NCBI RefSeq assembly: GCF_003268635.1
Contig: NZ_CP029639.1
Location: forward strand, 5,872,001-5,936,000
Reading direction: 5' to 3'
DNA: 64,000 nucleotides
From: Paenibacillus sp. DCT19
GTDB lineage: Bacteria; Bacillota; Bacilli; Paenibacillales; Paenibacillaceae
The position numbers were made by a program, and so were the translations under genes. This document shows positions 18,805-28,825 of the stretch, one piece after another; positions within the stretch are counted from its first letter, which is position 1; the number at the start of each line of letters is the position of its first letter. The notes beneath the pieces were generated by a model. That model was given only the letters and a program-made list of their open reading frames with translations. It was not told the origin of the DNA and ran no database searches.

Positions 18805-21309
18805 CTACTCTTGACCGTGGCAATGTTTGAACTTTTTGCCGCTGCCGCAAGGACACGGATCGTTACGTCCGATCTGGTCGGACACTTTCACCGGGCGCTT
18901 CTCAGCAGGTTCGCCGCTCGTCGAGATCTGACTTTCCTCAACAACAGCTTGACGTTCTTGGTTGCTCTCGATTTGTGCTTTCATCACATATGTGGCTACT
19001 TCTTCTTGAATCGAAGCGATCATCTGATGGAACATCTCGAAGCCTTCAAATTGATATTCACGCAGTGGGTCTGTACCACCGTATGCACGAAGGTGAATAC
19101 CTTGACGCAATTGATCCATGGCATCAATGTGATCCATCCACTTGCTATCTACTGCACGAAGCACAACCACTTTCTCGAACTCACGAACCATCTCTTCACC
19201 GATACGCTCTTCGCGAGCATTATACTTGTTCTGTACTTTCTCGAACAGGTACTCGATGATCTCTTCAGCTTCTTTGCCCCACAGCTCATCTTTAGTAACC
19301 GAGCCATCGTCGAGCAATTTGCTGTTCATATAATCGGAAACTTCTTGCAGTTCCCAGTTCTCCGGAATATCGTCACTACAGTGAGCTTCTACAATACGTT
19401 CAATGGAAGGCTTGATCATATCCATAACGATTTGTTTAATATTCTCGGACTCCAGCACCTCACGACGCTGTTTATATATAATTTCACGCTGTTGGTTCAT
19501 GACATCATCATATTGGAGAACGACTTTACGTACGTCAAAGTTATTACCTTCAACCCGCTTCTGTGCCGATTCCACTGCACGTGTAATCATCCGGCTCTCG
19601 ATCGGTTGATCTTCTTCAAAGCCTAGACGCTCCATCATGTTCAATACATTGTCTGCACCGAAACGTCTCATCAGTTCATCACCCAGTGACAGATAGAACT
19701 GCGTTGAACCCGGGTCACCTTGACGTCCCGCCCGACCACGCAATTGATTATCGATCCGGCGTGATTCATGACGCTCTGTACCAATGATATGAAGACCGCC
19801 AACCTCTGCCACACCTTCACCCAAAATAATATCCGTACCACGACCAGCCATATTGGTTGCAATCGTTACTGCACCGGCTTGTCCAGCGCCTGAGATAATC
19901 TCAGCTTCTTCCGCATGGTACTTGGCATTAAGTACTTGGTGACGTACACCACGGCGTTTCAGCATATCAGAGAGACGCTCCGAGTTTTCGATGGACACGG
20001 TACCTACCAGCACGGGCTGGTTTTTGCTGTGACGTTCTACGATCTCTTCTACAACCGCTTTGAACTTACCATCAATACTCTTATAAACGACATCCGCCAT
20101 ATCATCACGTTTGTTAGGACGGTTCGTTGGAATTTGCAATACTTCGAGGCCGTAGATTTTCTTGAACTCTTCTTCCTCGGTTTTCGCTGTACCTGTCATC
20201 CCAGCAAGCTTACGATACATCCGGAAATAGTTCTGGAATGTAATCGTCGCAAGTGTCATGCTCTCGTTCTGTACTTCGATGCCTTCCTTAGCTTCGATCG
20301 CTTGGTGCAATCCATCGCTGTAACGACGTCCTGACATCAAACGTCCTGTGAATTCATCGACGATCATGACTTCTTCGTCACTTACGACATAATCCACGTC
20401 ACGACGCATGATTACGTTCGCTTTCAGACCTTGTACGATATGGTGGTTGAGCGTTACATTGGCGTGGTCATACAAGTTCTCAATACCAAACGCTTTTTCT
20501 GCTTTTGCCACACCTGCTTCAGTCAAAGCTACGGATTTCACTTTAATGTCTACTGTGAAGTCTTCTTCAGGAACGAGACGTTTCACAAAACGATCTGCTG
20601 CGTAATATAAGTCTGTAGACTTCTGCGCTTGTCCGGAGATAATGAGCGGCGTACGCGCCTCATCGACCAGGATAGAGTCTACTTCGTCAATGATACAGAA
20701 GAACAACGGACGTTGTACCATCTGTTCTTTGTAGAGCACCATGTTGTCACGCAAATAGTCAAAACCAAATTCGTTATTCGTTCCGTACGTAATATCACAT
20801 GCATACGCATGCTGCTTCAACGCATGATCCATACCACTCAGGTTAATACCTACAGTCATGCCCAGATACTCATAGATCTGTCCCATCTCTTCGCTATCCC
20901 GCTGTGCCAAGTAGTCATTGACTGTAACCACGTGAACACCTTTGGACATGAGCGCGTTCAGGTATACAGGCAGCGTTCCTACCAATGTCTTACCTTCACC
21001 CGTCTTCATCTCGGAAATCCGGCCTTCATGCAGAGCAATACCGCCCAGCATCTGTACGTCATAGTGACGTTTACCGAGAACTCGGCGAGATGCTTCACGC
21101 ACGGTTGCAAATGCTTCTGGGAGGAGCTGATCCGTTGTTTCACCCTTTTCGATGCGGGCACGGAATTCCTCCGTTTTGGATTTCAGTTGTTCATCAGACA
21201 AAGCCTGAAATTGTGGTTCCAGTTTATTGATCACATCGACCGTCTTCATCAGACGTTTAACATCACGTTCGTTCATGTCGCCGAAGATCTTTTTGACAAG
21301 TCCTAGCAT
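18805..21309 (-). CDS. secA: Preprotein translocase ATPase SecA
   Basis: Motor of the general secretion pathway, acting with SecYEG. The 834-residue protein begins [10 protein letters not shown] at ATG 21309, preceded by AAAGGGGT; an in-frame start 32 codons upstream adds an unrelated leader. Visible features are the Walker A motif in MKTGEGKTL (about residue 105), DEAD-like IIDEVDS, the helicase segment [17 protein letters not shown], and the C-terminal zinc-binding tail [18 protein letters not shown]. It follows hpf, the usual Bacillales order. An AT-rich palindrome lies about 100 bases upstream of the start. Confidence 0.98.
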   Translation of the reverse strand: MLGLVKKIFGDMNERDVKRLMKTVDVINKLEPQFQALSDEQLKSKTEEFRARIEKGETTDQLLPEAFATVREASRRVLGKRHYDVQMLGGIALHEGRISEMKTGEGKTLVGTLPVYLNALMSKGVHVVTVNDYLAQRDSEEMGQIYEYLGMTVGINLSGMDHALKQHAYACDITYGTNNEFGFDYLRDNMVLYKEQMVQRPLFFCIIDEVDSILVDEARTPLIISGQAQKSTDLYYAADRFVKRLVPEEDFTVDIKVKSVALTEAGVAKAEKAFGIENLYDHANVTLNHHIVQGLKANVIMRRDVDYVVSDEEVMIVDEFTGRLMSGRRYSDGLHQAIEAKEGIEVQNESMTLATITFQNYFRMYRKLAGMTGTAKTEEEEFKKIYGLEVLQIPTNRPNKRDDMADVVYKSIDGKFKAVVEEIVERHSKNQPVLVGTVSIENSERLSDMLKRRGVRHQVLNAKYHAEEAEIISGAGQAGAVTIATNMAGRGTDIILGEGVAEVGGLHIIGTERHESRRIDNQLRGRAGRQGDPGSTQFYLSLGDELMRRFGADNVLNMMERLGFEEDQPIESRMITRAVESAQKRVEGNNFDVRKVVLQYDDVMNQQREIIYKQRREVLESENIKQIVMDMIKPSIERIVEAHCSDDIPENWELQEVSDYMNSKLLDDGSVTKDELWGKEAEEIIEYLFEKVQNKYNAREERIGEEMVREFEKVVVLRAVDSKWMDHIDAMDQLRQGIHLRAYGGTDPLREYQFEGFEMFHQMIASIQEEVATYVMKAQIESNQERQAVVEESQISTSGEPAEKRPVKVSDQIGRNDPCPCGSGKKFKHCHGQE

Positions 21310-21409
21310 GGTATACCCCTTTCGTGCAAAACAGAATAGACCCCCTGCTGCCGCCGTGCGACACCATCGGATGGATATTTGCATCCACTTGCCCGGGGGT
21401 GACAAACGA

Positions 21410-21431
21410 TATAATTTGAGTTCAAATTATA
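21410..21431. promoter_or_regulatory. 22-bp palindrome upstream of secA
   Basis: TATAATTTGA and TCAAATTATA are perfect reverse complements separated by two bases. The element contains a TATAAT box on each strand and lies about 100 bases from the secA start. It could be an operator over the secA promoter. I see no convincing -35 box at the right distance. Confidence 0.4.
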
Positions 21432-22146
21432 AGAATGAAAATAATATTAGTTGAATCAACTCCAGGCTTGCCAAGCGTTCTCATGAAGTGATTCGGTATT
21501 CAACCAGGAACCCAGTTTATAAAATAAGCTGGAATCCGAAGCCTTGCGAATCATGTTCATGGTGCTGTGCCTGTCATTGATTATGATTAGCGATCATTCG
21601 TTGACAATTCTTCATCAGGACAATGATTCTCTTTGTATAAATTGTAACAGTTTGTAAGGGACGCCGCAACACGCCACAGCACACTTCTTTGAAGTTCTGA
21701 CCATATAACCGTGGACAAAAAGTGCCAAAAATCATAGCCGTTAGCGGAAGCGTACTCTTCACCTATTTCATTTTTTGCGAATAAACGCCTGCATTCCATT
21801 TTTTGCTGGAAAAATTAGATATCAATCCCACATTCAAGCTCATCGATTAAACATCACACTTATAGGATCTGAATACTAGTATCGGCCGTGAGCCACACCG
21901 TCTGATGTTCCATCAGAGTTCGATAAATCTAAACTTTTGTAGATTCATTCGAACTGATGATGTGAAAAATAACTGGCAGCAAAAAAATTGAACCTTTTTT
22001 AATCTATCGGATCTCTTGGCTCTATAAACTCTATTTTCAGCCTTAAATATAGAACCTATAAATGGATTGCATTAAATCTCGTATAATCTATTAAACGCAA
22101 CAACATGACAAATAGTTTCACAAACCTGCCTCTTCCTGAGTTTAAA
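21432..22146. other. Non-coding stretch upstream of secA
   Basis: About 700 AT-rich bases without a credible gene. Two overlapping minus-strand open frames around 21574-21799 have no ribosome site and no recognisable protein character. A small perfect hairpin TCTGATG-TTC-CATCAGA is at 21901-21917. No known RNA family was recognised. Confidence 0.4.
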
Positions 22147-22355
22147 AGGTTGTTCAAGTCCGCTTTTGATTACGAAGGATGCCTGACAGCATCTCAGCAT
22201 TGAATATGGAATTCAGCCGAAATAAGTGGATGCTTACGACGGTTGTTTTCTTCGGAAACAATGGTGTTGCTCACGTAGCTCAATCTACGCTCTGCTACTC
22301 CATTTCTATCTTCATCCCATCTTCTCGGTACTGAAAACCGACCTTTTTGAACACG
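22147..22355. repeat. Dispersed palindromic repeat family 1, long copy with extra hairpin module
   Basis: Shares both ends and most of the interior with the copy at 6361-6535. It carries an insertion of about 40 bases (22227-22267 region) that itself folds as GTTGTTTTC against GGAAACAAT, and lacks three bases in the left CAAAAAG run. It lies between hpf and secA. Confidence 0.75.
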
Positions 22356-22401
22356 CACTGTAAATAGGCTTCCGTGATTTGTTTGATCTCTTTAGACACG
22401 A

Positions 22402-22432
22402 AAGAGCCCATCCCGTAAGGATGGAGGCTCTT
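22402..22432 (-). terminator. Probable terminator hairpin downstream of hpf
   Basis: AAGAGCC and GGCTCTT arms (22402-22408, 22426-22432) with an inner CATCC/GGATG stem and one bulge. On the minus strand it is followed only by a short TTTC, so termination may be weak. Confidence 0.45.
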
Positions 22433-22567
22433 GTTCAGTCCAGCACCGGAACTACGTTGTTCCTGTCTGTTCCTCGTTATATTCATTTATCAGATATTAC
22501 TTCATTCACATTTTATTAGAAAAATTCATTACTTACGTCTTCGTAAAACTTCGTATGGAAGGTAAGA

Positions 22568-23131
22568 TTATCCTTGCTCAATCAAACCGTATTTGCCATC
22601 ATTCCGTTTATACACAACGCTGACTTCTTCATTATCGACGTTAGAGAAAACGAAGAAATTGTGGCCAACCATGTTCATTTGGAGGATTGCCTCTTCCACG
22701 TCCATCGGTTTTAACATAAACCGTTTGGTTCTTACCACTTCATAATCATCATCGTCGGGTTCTGCATCCAGTTCAGCAGTAGCCACTGTACCTGATGGGT
22801 CTTCAACGAAGAGAGTTTTCAGGCTGCCTTCTTGACGGAACTTACGATTGACTTTTGTTTTATGTTTGCGGATCTGACGTTCCAGCTTGTCCACCACTGC
22901 GTCAATGGAAGCATACATATCATCGCTCTCATCTTCTGCACGGAGTACAATGCCTTTGAGTGGGATCGTCACCTCTACCGTATGCAGGCCTCTAGTCGTG
23001 CTCAGTGTAACAGCACCGTCAGAGTTAAGGGGTGCATCGAAATACTTCTCGAGTCTACTCAACTTTTTGTCGACATAATCTTTCAAAGCATCGGTAACCT
23101 CGATTTGTTGACCTCGAATACTTAAATTCAT
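22568..23131 (-). CDS. hpf: Long-form ribosome hibernation promoting factor
   Basis: A 187-residue protein. The N-terminal domain (about 1-100, MNLSIRGQQIEVTDALKDYV start, with a basic helix RQIRKHKTKVNRKFR) binds the 30S decoding region. The C-terminal domain (about 125-185, VVRTKRFMLKPMDVEEAILQ) dimerises to join two ribosomes into 100S particles in stationary phase. This two-domain length distinguishes it from the short gamma-proteobacterial form. AAAGGAGGAG precedes the ATG and a sigma-A promoter lies 30 bases upstream. It corresponds to B. subtilis yvyD, next to secA as here. Confidence 0.95.
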   Translation of the reverse strand: MNLSIRGQQIEVTDALKDYVDKKLSRLEKYFDAPLNSDGAVTLSTTRGLHTVEVTIPLKGIVLRAEDESDDMYASIDAVVDKLERQIRKHKTKVNRKFRQEGSLKTLFVEDPSGTVATAELDAEPDDDDYEVVRTKRFMLKPMDVEEAILQMNMVGHNFFVFSNVDNEEVSVVYKRNDGKYGLIEQG

Positions 23132-23161
23132 AGGGCACTCCTCCTTTTACTTTGCCACTTC

Positions 23162-23191
23162 ATTATAACACGAATGTAAGCGCCATGTAAA
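23162..23191 (-). promoter_or_regulatory. Sigma-A-type promoter of hpf
   Basis: On the minus strand TTTACA (23186-23191), an 18-base spacer and TATAAT (23162-23167), followed by a leader of about 25 bases to the hpf start. Confidence 0.65.
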
Positions 23192-23552
23192 AACTCCCGG
23201 TGACTGAATAATGACATCTCCTCCAGCCACATCTACCATCATGGGTTTAACGCCATATTTCGCGATATTTCATCATTTTTAGCCATAATCGCTTATTTAC
23301 ATGGAAAGTCTTATTAGGCGCTTGATGATGTAATTAACCGATTTCGAGACGAGTTAATCTTATATGTAAAATCATCAACTTCATCAGCCTCTTGAATCCA
23401 CTAAAGGAATACTAAAGTCAAAATGATAATCTAATGGATGTTGACCACAACGACGAGAGAAAATATCTTGATAGAGGCCTCACCAATTCTATGAATCCCT
23501 ATTTATTAGAATTTATGAATCTAGTATGCAATCGCTCGCAAATCTAGTAAAA
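23192..23552. other. Non-coding stretch between hpf and the cold-shock gene
   Basis: About 360 AT-rich bases between the hpf promoter and the terminator of the cold-shock gene. No open frame with a ribosome site and no clear structural element was found. Confidence 0.4.
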
Positions 23553-23580
23553 CAAAAAAAAGACTCTGGGCATGCCAGAG
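23553..23580 (-). terminator. Intrinsic terminator of the cold-shock gene
   Basis: CTCTGG/CCAGAG stem (23564-23580) with a five-base loop, followed on the minus strand by a run of eight or nine T's. Confidence 0.8.
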
Positions 23581-23647
23581 CCTTATGCTAGCGATAATTC
23601 AATTGGTAACCATCTAACCGTATATGTAGGTCGGATTAACCGGATGA

Positions 23648-23845
23648 TTATAATTTGATTACGTTAGCTGCTTGCGGTCCACGTGCGCCTTCGACGATGT
23701 CGAATTCAACGGATTGACCTTCTTCCAAAGTTTTGAAGCCTTCGGATTGGATTGCGGAGAAATGTACGAATACGTCGCCGCCGTCTTCAGTTTCAATGAA
23801 ACCGTAACCTTTTTCTGCGTTGAACCATTTTACTTTACCTTGCAT
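23648..23845 (-). CDS. Cold-shock protein (CspA family)
   Basis: A 65-residue single OB-fold RNA chaperone with both RNA-binding motifs: KGYGFI (RNP1) and VFVHF (RNP2). It starts [13 protein letters not shown] and ends QAANVIKL, the full family length. Such proteins keep mRNA unstructured in the cold and in fast growth. GAAGGGAA lies upstream. A leader of about 60 bases separates the gene from a strong promoter, and a terminator follows at once, so it is a single-gene unit. The exact paralogue (CspB, C or D) cannot be assigned. Confidence 0.95.
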   Translation of the reverse strand: MQGKVKWFNAEKGYGFIETEDGGDVFVHFSAIQSEGFKTLEEGQSVEFDIVEGARGPQAANVIKL

Positions 23846-23912
23846 GCACTAACATTCCCTTCGTCATCAAATGAAGTGAAGCTTTCGGCCTTAACCTCTG
23901 CCCACAACTCAG

Positions 23913-23942
23913 ATGATACCATCCAAAGTTATCCATTGTCAA
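23913..23942 (-). promoter_or_regulatory. Sigma-A-type promoter of the cold-shock gene
   Basis: On the minus strand a consensus TTGACA (23937-23942), an 18-base spacer and TATCAT (23913-23918), giving a leader of about 60 bases. Confidence 0.65.
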
Positions 23943-24220
23943 TTGGTAAAGAAAATGTTTTCTTGGAATTTTTTGTAGATTAATCAGAGATTGTGATGAA
24001 TGCTGTAATATTTTAAATATATCAGGTTTAGTAGGCTGCTGATAAGTCTAATTTTAGCCAATCTCACATTAAGAATGTTTATAAATGTTTCTTTAACACT
24101 GTTAGTTCTTCAACCTTAAGTTAAAGGAAAAATATCAACTTAGTTATAGTGAAAAATTAGAATTACATGCTAAAATTTAGTATATCTATTACAGTTTATT
24201 AACAAGGAGAGGTTACCCAA

Positions 24221-25375
24221 ATGATTCACAGCGTTCAAAAGCAGAAATGGTCAGTTATACTAGCACTGTTCATCCTTTTATCAGGGGTATTGCTTCTTGC
24301 TTCACCCGATCGTGCAGACGCCAAGGAGGACAGAATATCCGCAGAAGAACTGAAGAAGATTAGCCGACTATCCCTCACACTTCGTGATGCCTACCAGACG
24401 CAGTATACGGTGTATATTTATGCCCCCAACGAAAAATCCTCAACCCTAACAGAGGAGGATTACTGGACGGGTAACAAACCTGGTGACCGTACATATACAG
24501 GAACTTATCGAGCCGCATTATTGAAAAAAGGAGCCTCCTACGGTACCGTACAAGCCGCTAAACTTGACCTTCATTCGATTACGTTACCCCAAACTTGGCA
24601 TTACACGATCAAAAGTAAAGAAAAGGGTGCTCCAGATCTACTGCTAATTACAGAGTGGGGTTCCTCTAACTTCAACTTAGCTAGACCATTCATTGTACGC
24701 TCAGGCGTATTAGAACCGCTGACATTTGTAAATAACAAGGGTAAAAAGCTAACTGATTATGAATTTTTCCCCGCGAGCAGAGGTGATGGCATACGTATGT
24801 TGTCTGACGCTCGGGTACAATTCAGATTCTATAATAACAGTGTATTTAAATATGAAATCGAAACCTTCAAACTCAATATTAGTAAATTGGAGTTGCGTTT
24901 AAGTGATACCCGATATGTTAACTTTGATCAGTCCGATTGGCCTAATTCAGGAACGGGAGATCGTGCCTATCTCGACAATCTGAAGAACGCGGCTATGAAA
25001 GGAATTCTGCCCAATCAGCCCAACATTAAGCTAGGTATGACTCACAAATCTCTGCTCGGTACCTTGAAGAAGGCTAAATTAAAGGAGAACGGCGAATGGG
25101 GCGCCTACTATGTTTATCCTCACTACGCGATCGGCTTTAATTCTTATCTGCATGAATTGAATAATAATTCAAGAGTCATGGTTTTCAATATCTTTCCAGG
25201 GCAACAGTATCTGTATCCCGATACGGTGAAGTTATGGCTAGGTAAGCCACAGGAGGAGTATCTGAACGAAGCTGAGGGTGGGTATGACATGATCTATAAA
25301 TACGGTTCACGCACGCTTTCTTTCCATTATGCTGATAAATATGATGATGAGATTTATTTGATCACGATTTATTAG
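24221..25375 (+). CDS. Secreted protein of unknown function
   Basis: A 384-residue protein with a clear signal peptide (basic start, hydrophobic residues about 12-28, probable cleavage after RADA at about 35). The mature part is polar and rich in Tyr, Lys and Asp without cysteines. A C-terminal segment from about residue 255 (MKGILPNQPNIKLGMT, then GEWGAYYVYPHYAIGFN) resembles the GMT-plus-glycine pattern of Bacillales extracytoplasmic DUF4309-like proteins, but this is a weak resemblance. AAGGAGAGG precedes the ATG by eight bases. It is a single gene facing the flagellar block, with a shared terminator behind it. No function is assigned. Confidence 0.85.
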   Translation: MIHSVQKQKWSVILALFILLSGVLLLASPDRADAKEDRISAEELKKISRLSLTLRDAYQTQYTVYIYAPNEKSSTLTEEDYWTGNKPGDRTYTGTYRAALLKKGASYGTVQAAKLDLHSITLPQTWHYTIKSKEKGAPDLLLITEWGSSNFNLARPFIVRSGVLEPLTFVNNKGKKLTDYEFFPASRGDGIRMLSDARVQFRFYNNSVFKYEIETFKLNISKLELRLSDTRYVNFDQSDWPNSGTGDRAYLDNLKNAAMKGILPNQPNIKLGMTHKSLLGTLKKAKLKENGEWGAYYVYPHYAIGFNSYLHELNNNSRVMVFNIFPGQQYLYPDTVKLWLGKPQEEYLNEAEGGYDMIYKYGSRTLSFHYADKYDDEIYLITIY

Positions 25376-25568
25376 GGGAGGAAAAGTCAACATTAAGATA
25401 CAGGTTAGATCAATAGGATCTAGCTGATATTGAGAATCTATTGATCTGATCGTGCGTATCAGTAGTCTAAGGCGTTCTATAACTTTTTCTTATTTGGTTA
25501 TTATAGTAAAAATTCACTTATTGTGATATTCGAAGAACTATCTCTTTTGAACTTCCTAACGAAATAGC

Positions 25569-25638
25569 AAAAAAACCTTTCTGCACTCCCTTTGACTTAA
25601 GGCTTAATTTAGTCAAAGTTGATGCATAAGGTTTTTTT
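25569..25638. terminator. Bidirectional terminator between the secreted protein gene and fliT
   Basis: AAAAAAACCTT (25569-25579) pairs with AAGGTTTTTTT (25628-25638), with inner TGCA/TGCA and CTTTGACT/AGTCAAAG stems. It is A-flanked on one side and T-flanked on the other. Confidence 0.8.
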
Positions 25639-25647
25639 GTACCGTTC

Positions 25648-25995
25648 TTATTTCTTTCTATCCATCAAGTAACTATCGGGAGTGTACCCAGCTTCATACG
25701 CGCTTCGTTGCACTTTCGCCTGTCCTCGCTTATGCAACCAATCCTGGGCTTCTAGTCGGAGCGTGTTCATTCGAGCAAGAATCTCCTGATCCTGTTCCAA
25801 CAGACCATTAATGACTTCTTTCTCATGTTCACTGGCTTGAACTTGAGAGAAGTGTTCAATTAACCGATCCACAATTTCTTGTCTTACTTCTGTAAAGGAT
25901 TCAAGCTGCTCGTAATCCAAATCATATAAATTCGCCATAATGTCATTAGTCGTAGTTTGCAACTGACTAATACATTCGGATCTATCCATGTGCAT
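25648..25995 (-). CDS. fliT: Putative flagellar protein FliT-like
   Basis: A 115-residue, mostly helical acidic protein directly behind fliS, where B. subtilis has fliT. It overlaps the fliS end by 14 bases and has GGGAGAT upstream. Two ATGs (25995 and 25989) are possible starts. The family acts as an export chaperone for the filament cap FliD. The sequence itself has no diagnostic motif, so the name rests on gene order, size and helical character. Confidence 0.65.
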   Translation of the reverse strand: MHMDRSECISQLQTTTNDIMANLYDLDYEQLESFTEVRQEIVDRLIEHFSQVQASEHEKEVINGLLEQDQEILARMNTLRLEAQDWLHKRGQAKVQRSAYEAGYTPDSYLMDRKK

Positions 25996-26383
25996 TCACA
26001 GGTTGATCTCCCTGGCCTGCCACCAACTTAGAAGCTTGAATCCAAGTTTCACGTAATTCAGATAAATAACCTACAGCTTCTTCAGCCTTGCTTTCATCCC
26101 GATGAATGTTGGCTTCAACAAGCAAATAATTCGTGTACTCATACAAAGAATATAAGTTTTTGGAGATATCATATGACTGATTCAATGTACTCATTAATTC
26201 GCTAACAATGGTCTGGGCTTTGCCCAGATTCAGATTAGCTTTTTCAATGTCCTGCTGTTGCATTGCAGTAATCGCTGTCTTGGCAAAACGAATAGCCCCA
26301 TCATATAACATGATGACTAACTGAGCTGGATTAGAAGTTTGGACAGAGGATTGACGATATTTATCATATGGAGAAGTGATCAA
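25982..26383 (-). CDS. fliS: Flagellar export chaperone FliS
   Basis: A four-helix chaperone that binds the flagellin C-terminus and keeps it unpolymerised before export. It shows the family pattern SPYDKYRQSSVQTSNPAQL, then VIMLYDGAIRFAK, and YTNYLLVEANI. I place the start at TTG 26383 (133 residues, with GGGTGAG four bases upstream) because family members begin two to four residues before the NPY/SPY motif; a GTG at 26392 is the alternative. It lies between fliD and fliT with short gaps, so it belongs to the flaG-fliD-fliS-fliT operon. Confidence 0.92.
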   Translation of the reverse strand: MITSPYDKYRQSSVQTSNPAQLVIMLYDGAIRFAKTAITAMQQQDIEKANLNLGKAQTIVSELMSTLNQSYDISKNLYSLYEYTNYLLVEANIHRDESKAEEAVGYLSELRETWIQASKLVAGQGDQPVNAHG

Positions 26384-26406
26384 AAGTCTCACCCTTTATT
26401 ATAAAA

Positions 26407-28288
26407 TTAGTTACCAAATTGAGATAAGAGACTGGACGACTGTGACTGCAACTGCGTCATTGCTTTTTCCATTGCAGCAAACTGTTTATAATAACGATTC
26501 TCAGTAGCTGTAATATTACGCTGCATCGTATCAATTCTACTATTATATTCTTTCAGTTGTCTGCCCATTGGGTTTTCCGCACTAAATGTGCTCGTCAGAT
26601 CTGTCGTAAAACGGTTCGTACCTGAACGATCAGATATCCGTTGAATTGCAGTAGAAGCTTTGTCTGCTAATTTATCGAATAAACCGTCGTTTGGAGAAGA
26701 AACTGGTCCTTGGAATACATCAATCACTGCCTGTGGATTGGTACTAATCATTTTTGAGCTTAGCCTCATCTTTTATAATGAGTTTACCATTCTCTGAATA
26801 TGTTCCCGTAGTAATCCCCATCGCACTGAGAGGCCCAAGCACTCCTGTGATTACACTTCGCATATCTGACAGAACTGACTTGATGATATCATTATTTTTC
26901 AGCATTCCGCTCTTCGCTTTTTCAGTCCATGCCAGAATCTCAGATTCTTTCATTTCTTTTTTATTTTCGTCTGTGAGTGGTCTAAAATCGTTATATCTGG
27001 TTTCTCTAATGGTTGAGTTCAATGATTCAATAAGTTTGTTGTAATCATTAATGAAACCTTTGATCGTCTCAAGTGCTTTGTCTGGATCAGTTTGGTTTTT
27101 TATAATGACAGGGTTATTAGCCGCTGTTTCCTCTAGCATTGTCAATTGTACACCATTAATGGTAAAGGTATTGGTTCTAATATTATTAATCTTTTGACCA
27201 TTTACCTCAACAATAGCATTTCTACCTACCATATCTTGTCCATCTTTATCTTTGGCTAATGTCAAAGGAGTAGCACTTTCTTTGACAGGCTCTGCTCCCT
27301 TAAATAGAGCAAAGAATTCATAAGACTTACCACCTAGTTTGATTTCATCTCCACCATTAGCGGGGACAAAACTTAGCTTACCTTGATCGAAACTTGCAGT
27401 TACCTTTGCATTTGTATTATCGTTAATTTCATCTAGTATACTCTGAATTGATTCTGTGTCTTTGAACTCGAACTTCTCACCATTGATACTAAAACTATAC
27501 GTTTTAGCCGCTGCCCCTGGTTCCGGCGCTTTACCATCAAGTAATGTCTTTAAGTCAGCCAGCGTCTTGTCTGCTGTAACAGTTGTTCCTGCTCCTTTTG
27601 TTTCTACACTCGTTCTCTTAGAGAACAAAGCAAGGATAGAGTTACTGTCCGACGGAGTCTTAATATCTACCTTGCCTTCGGCTCCCCCTGACTTTGAAGC
27701 AAAAGAGAGTTTACCTGTGGCTTCATCATAACTTGCAACAACATCCGCCCTCGCATCAGCATTAATAACCGAAATCAAAGATGCAATTGAAGTGGTACCT
27801 TTGAATTTATCTTTAAAGTTCACACCATTAATCGTTATATCGAATTTTTTCGCATCGTACTCCGCTCTCTCTGTTGCACTCAAACTAGAGAGATCAACAC
27901 CATCTAGAGACGCTAAGGTCGTGTTAGGACTAATCCCGGAGCCTAAACCTGATGTTTCGAGTGTCCTAGCTACTGCCAATTTTTCAACACTAACTCTCAT
28001 TTCAGCCATTGTTGCACTTGCACTCGCTTCCGCTTTAACCGCCGTTGTATTACCCGACACTACTGATTTATTCGCATTAAGCGCCGACGAAACACCATAC
28101 TTATCCGTTAATTTATTGGCACGAAAGTCATATAACTTACTACTTACCTCACGATAGCTTTCACGCTGCCATTGCAAAATCTGTTTATCTTGGTTCAATC
28201 GATCCAGTCGCAGATTTTTGGTAGCCATCATGCTCTTGACCATACTATCGATATCCATACCTGAAAAACCGTTAACGCGTGTAACCAT
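26407..28288 (-). CDS. fliD: Flagellar filament capping protein FliD, apparent frameshift
   Basis: Forms the cap under which flagellin subunits assemble. Two frames make up the gene. Bases 28288-26744 give 514 residues, with VNGFSGMDIDSMVKSMM at the start and the FliD_C segment LIESLNSTI, ending GKLIIKDEAKLKND. Bases 26769-26407 give the C-terminal 120 residues, continuing MISTNPQAVIDVF and ending in a coiled coil. Other FliD proteins continue KLxxxxxxNPxxV here without a break. The change of frame falls in the T5 run at 26751-26755 (A5 on the coding strand), and two more A's or one fewer would join the frames. GGAGGTG precedes the ATG. The gene lies between flaG and fliS. Confidence 0.88.
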
Positions 28289-28308
28289 TGTACACCTCCA
28301 GATCTATG

Positions 28309-28695
28309 TTATATCTTCTCGTCGACTAAAATTCCGGCAAGCTCCATCATTTTAGCAACCAAATCCAATGTTTTCTCAGGAGGAATCTCACGGATCAGTT
28401 CCCCTGTATCTCTATTAAGTACTTTGACCATAATTTCATGTGTTTTCTCGTGGATACTAATATCCAAAGTCGTTTGCGGCCCTTGCAGGGATTTCACGGC
28501 ATTCTCAATCGTTCTAATCAATTGTTCTTGACCAATAGATAAGGAAGCTCCTTGCTTCTCCAACTGACTCAAGCTCAAACCTTTAGTCACATTTGAGTTC
28601 AAGTCTCCTCGTTGCATCTCAGATGCTGAAGATGTATCCCCTTGTTGACTGACAGATGATGACGTATTAGCGGATAATGAGAACTGTACATTCAT
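28309..28695 (-). CDS. flaG: FlaG family flagellar protein
   Basis: About 128 residues: a Ser/Gln-rich disordered N-terminus, then the FlaG domain with LDISIHEKTHEIMVKVLN and the diagnostic GELIREIPPEK. FlaG proteins influence filament length and lie next to fliD in many Firmicutes. I start at ATG 28695, behind GGAGGT; an in-frame ATG at 28719 would put the ribosome site inside the gene. A sigma-D-type promoter about 40 bases upstream probably drives flaG-fliD-fliS-fliT. Confidence 0.88.
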   Translation of the reverse strand: MNVQFSLSANTSSSVSQQGDTSSASEMQRGDLNSNVTKGLSLSQLEKQGASLSIGQEQLIRTIENAVKSLQGPQTTLDISIHEKTHEIMVKVLNRDTGELIREIPPEKTLDLVAKMMELAGILVDEKI

Positions 28696-28730
28696 CTCTA
28701 CCACTACCTCCGGCTGCATATTTACTTTTT

Positions 28731-28758
28731 ATATCGGTTATAATCACGTTTCTCATTA
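28731..28758 (-). promoter_or_regulatory. Sigma-D-type promoter of flaG-fliD-fliS-fliT
   Basis: On the minus strand TAAT (28755-28758), a 16-base spacer and ACCGATAT (28731-28738), close to the sigma-D consensus TAAA-N15-GCCGATAT (seven of eight bases in the -10). Confidence 0.6.
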
Positions 28759-28780
28759 GAGCTATATGAAAAATATGTAT

Positions 28781-28808
28781 AAAAAGACCTCGGATAATAT
28801 CAAGGCCT
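28781..28808 (-). terminator. Probable terminator downstream of fliB
   Basis: AGGCCT and AGGTCT arms (28803-28808 and 28785-28790) close a hairpin, followed on the minus strand by TTTTTA. Confidence 0.55.
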
Positions 28809-28825
28809 TTGTATGAACAGGATAT

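Noticed and set aside
18811..21306. Several long plus-strand open frames opposite secA
   Set aside because: Codon-bias shadows of secA; no ribosome sites or domains.
21574..21799. Two overlapping small minus-strand frames upstream of secA
   Set aside because: No ribosome binding site, mutually overlapping frames and no protein character.
22295..22486. 63-codon minus-strand frame across a repeat end and terminator hairpin
   Set aside because: It runs through the palindromic repeat and a terminator and has no ribosome site.
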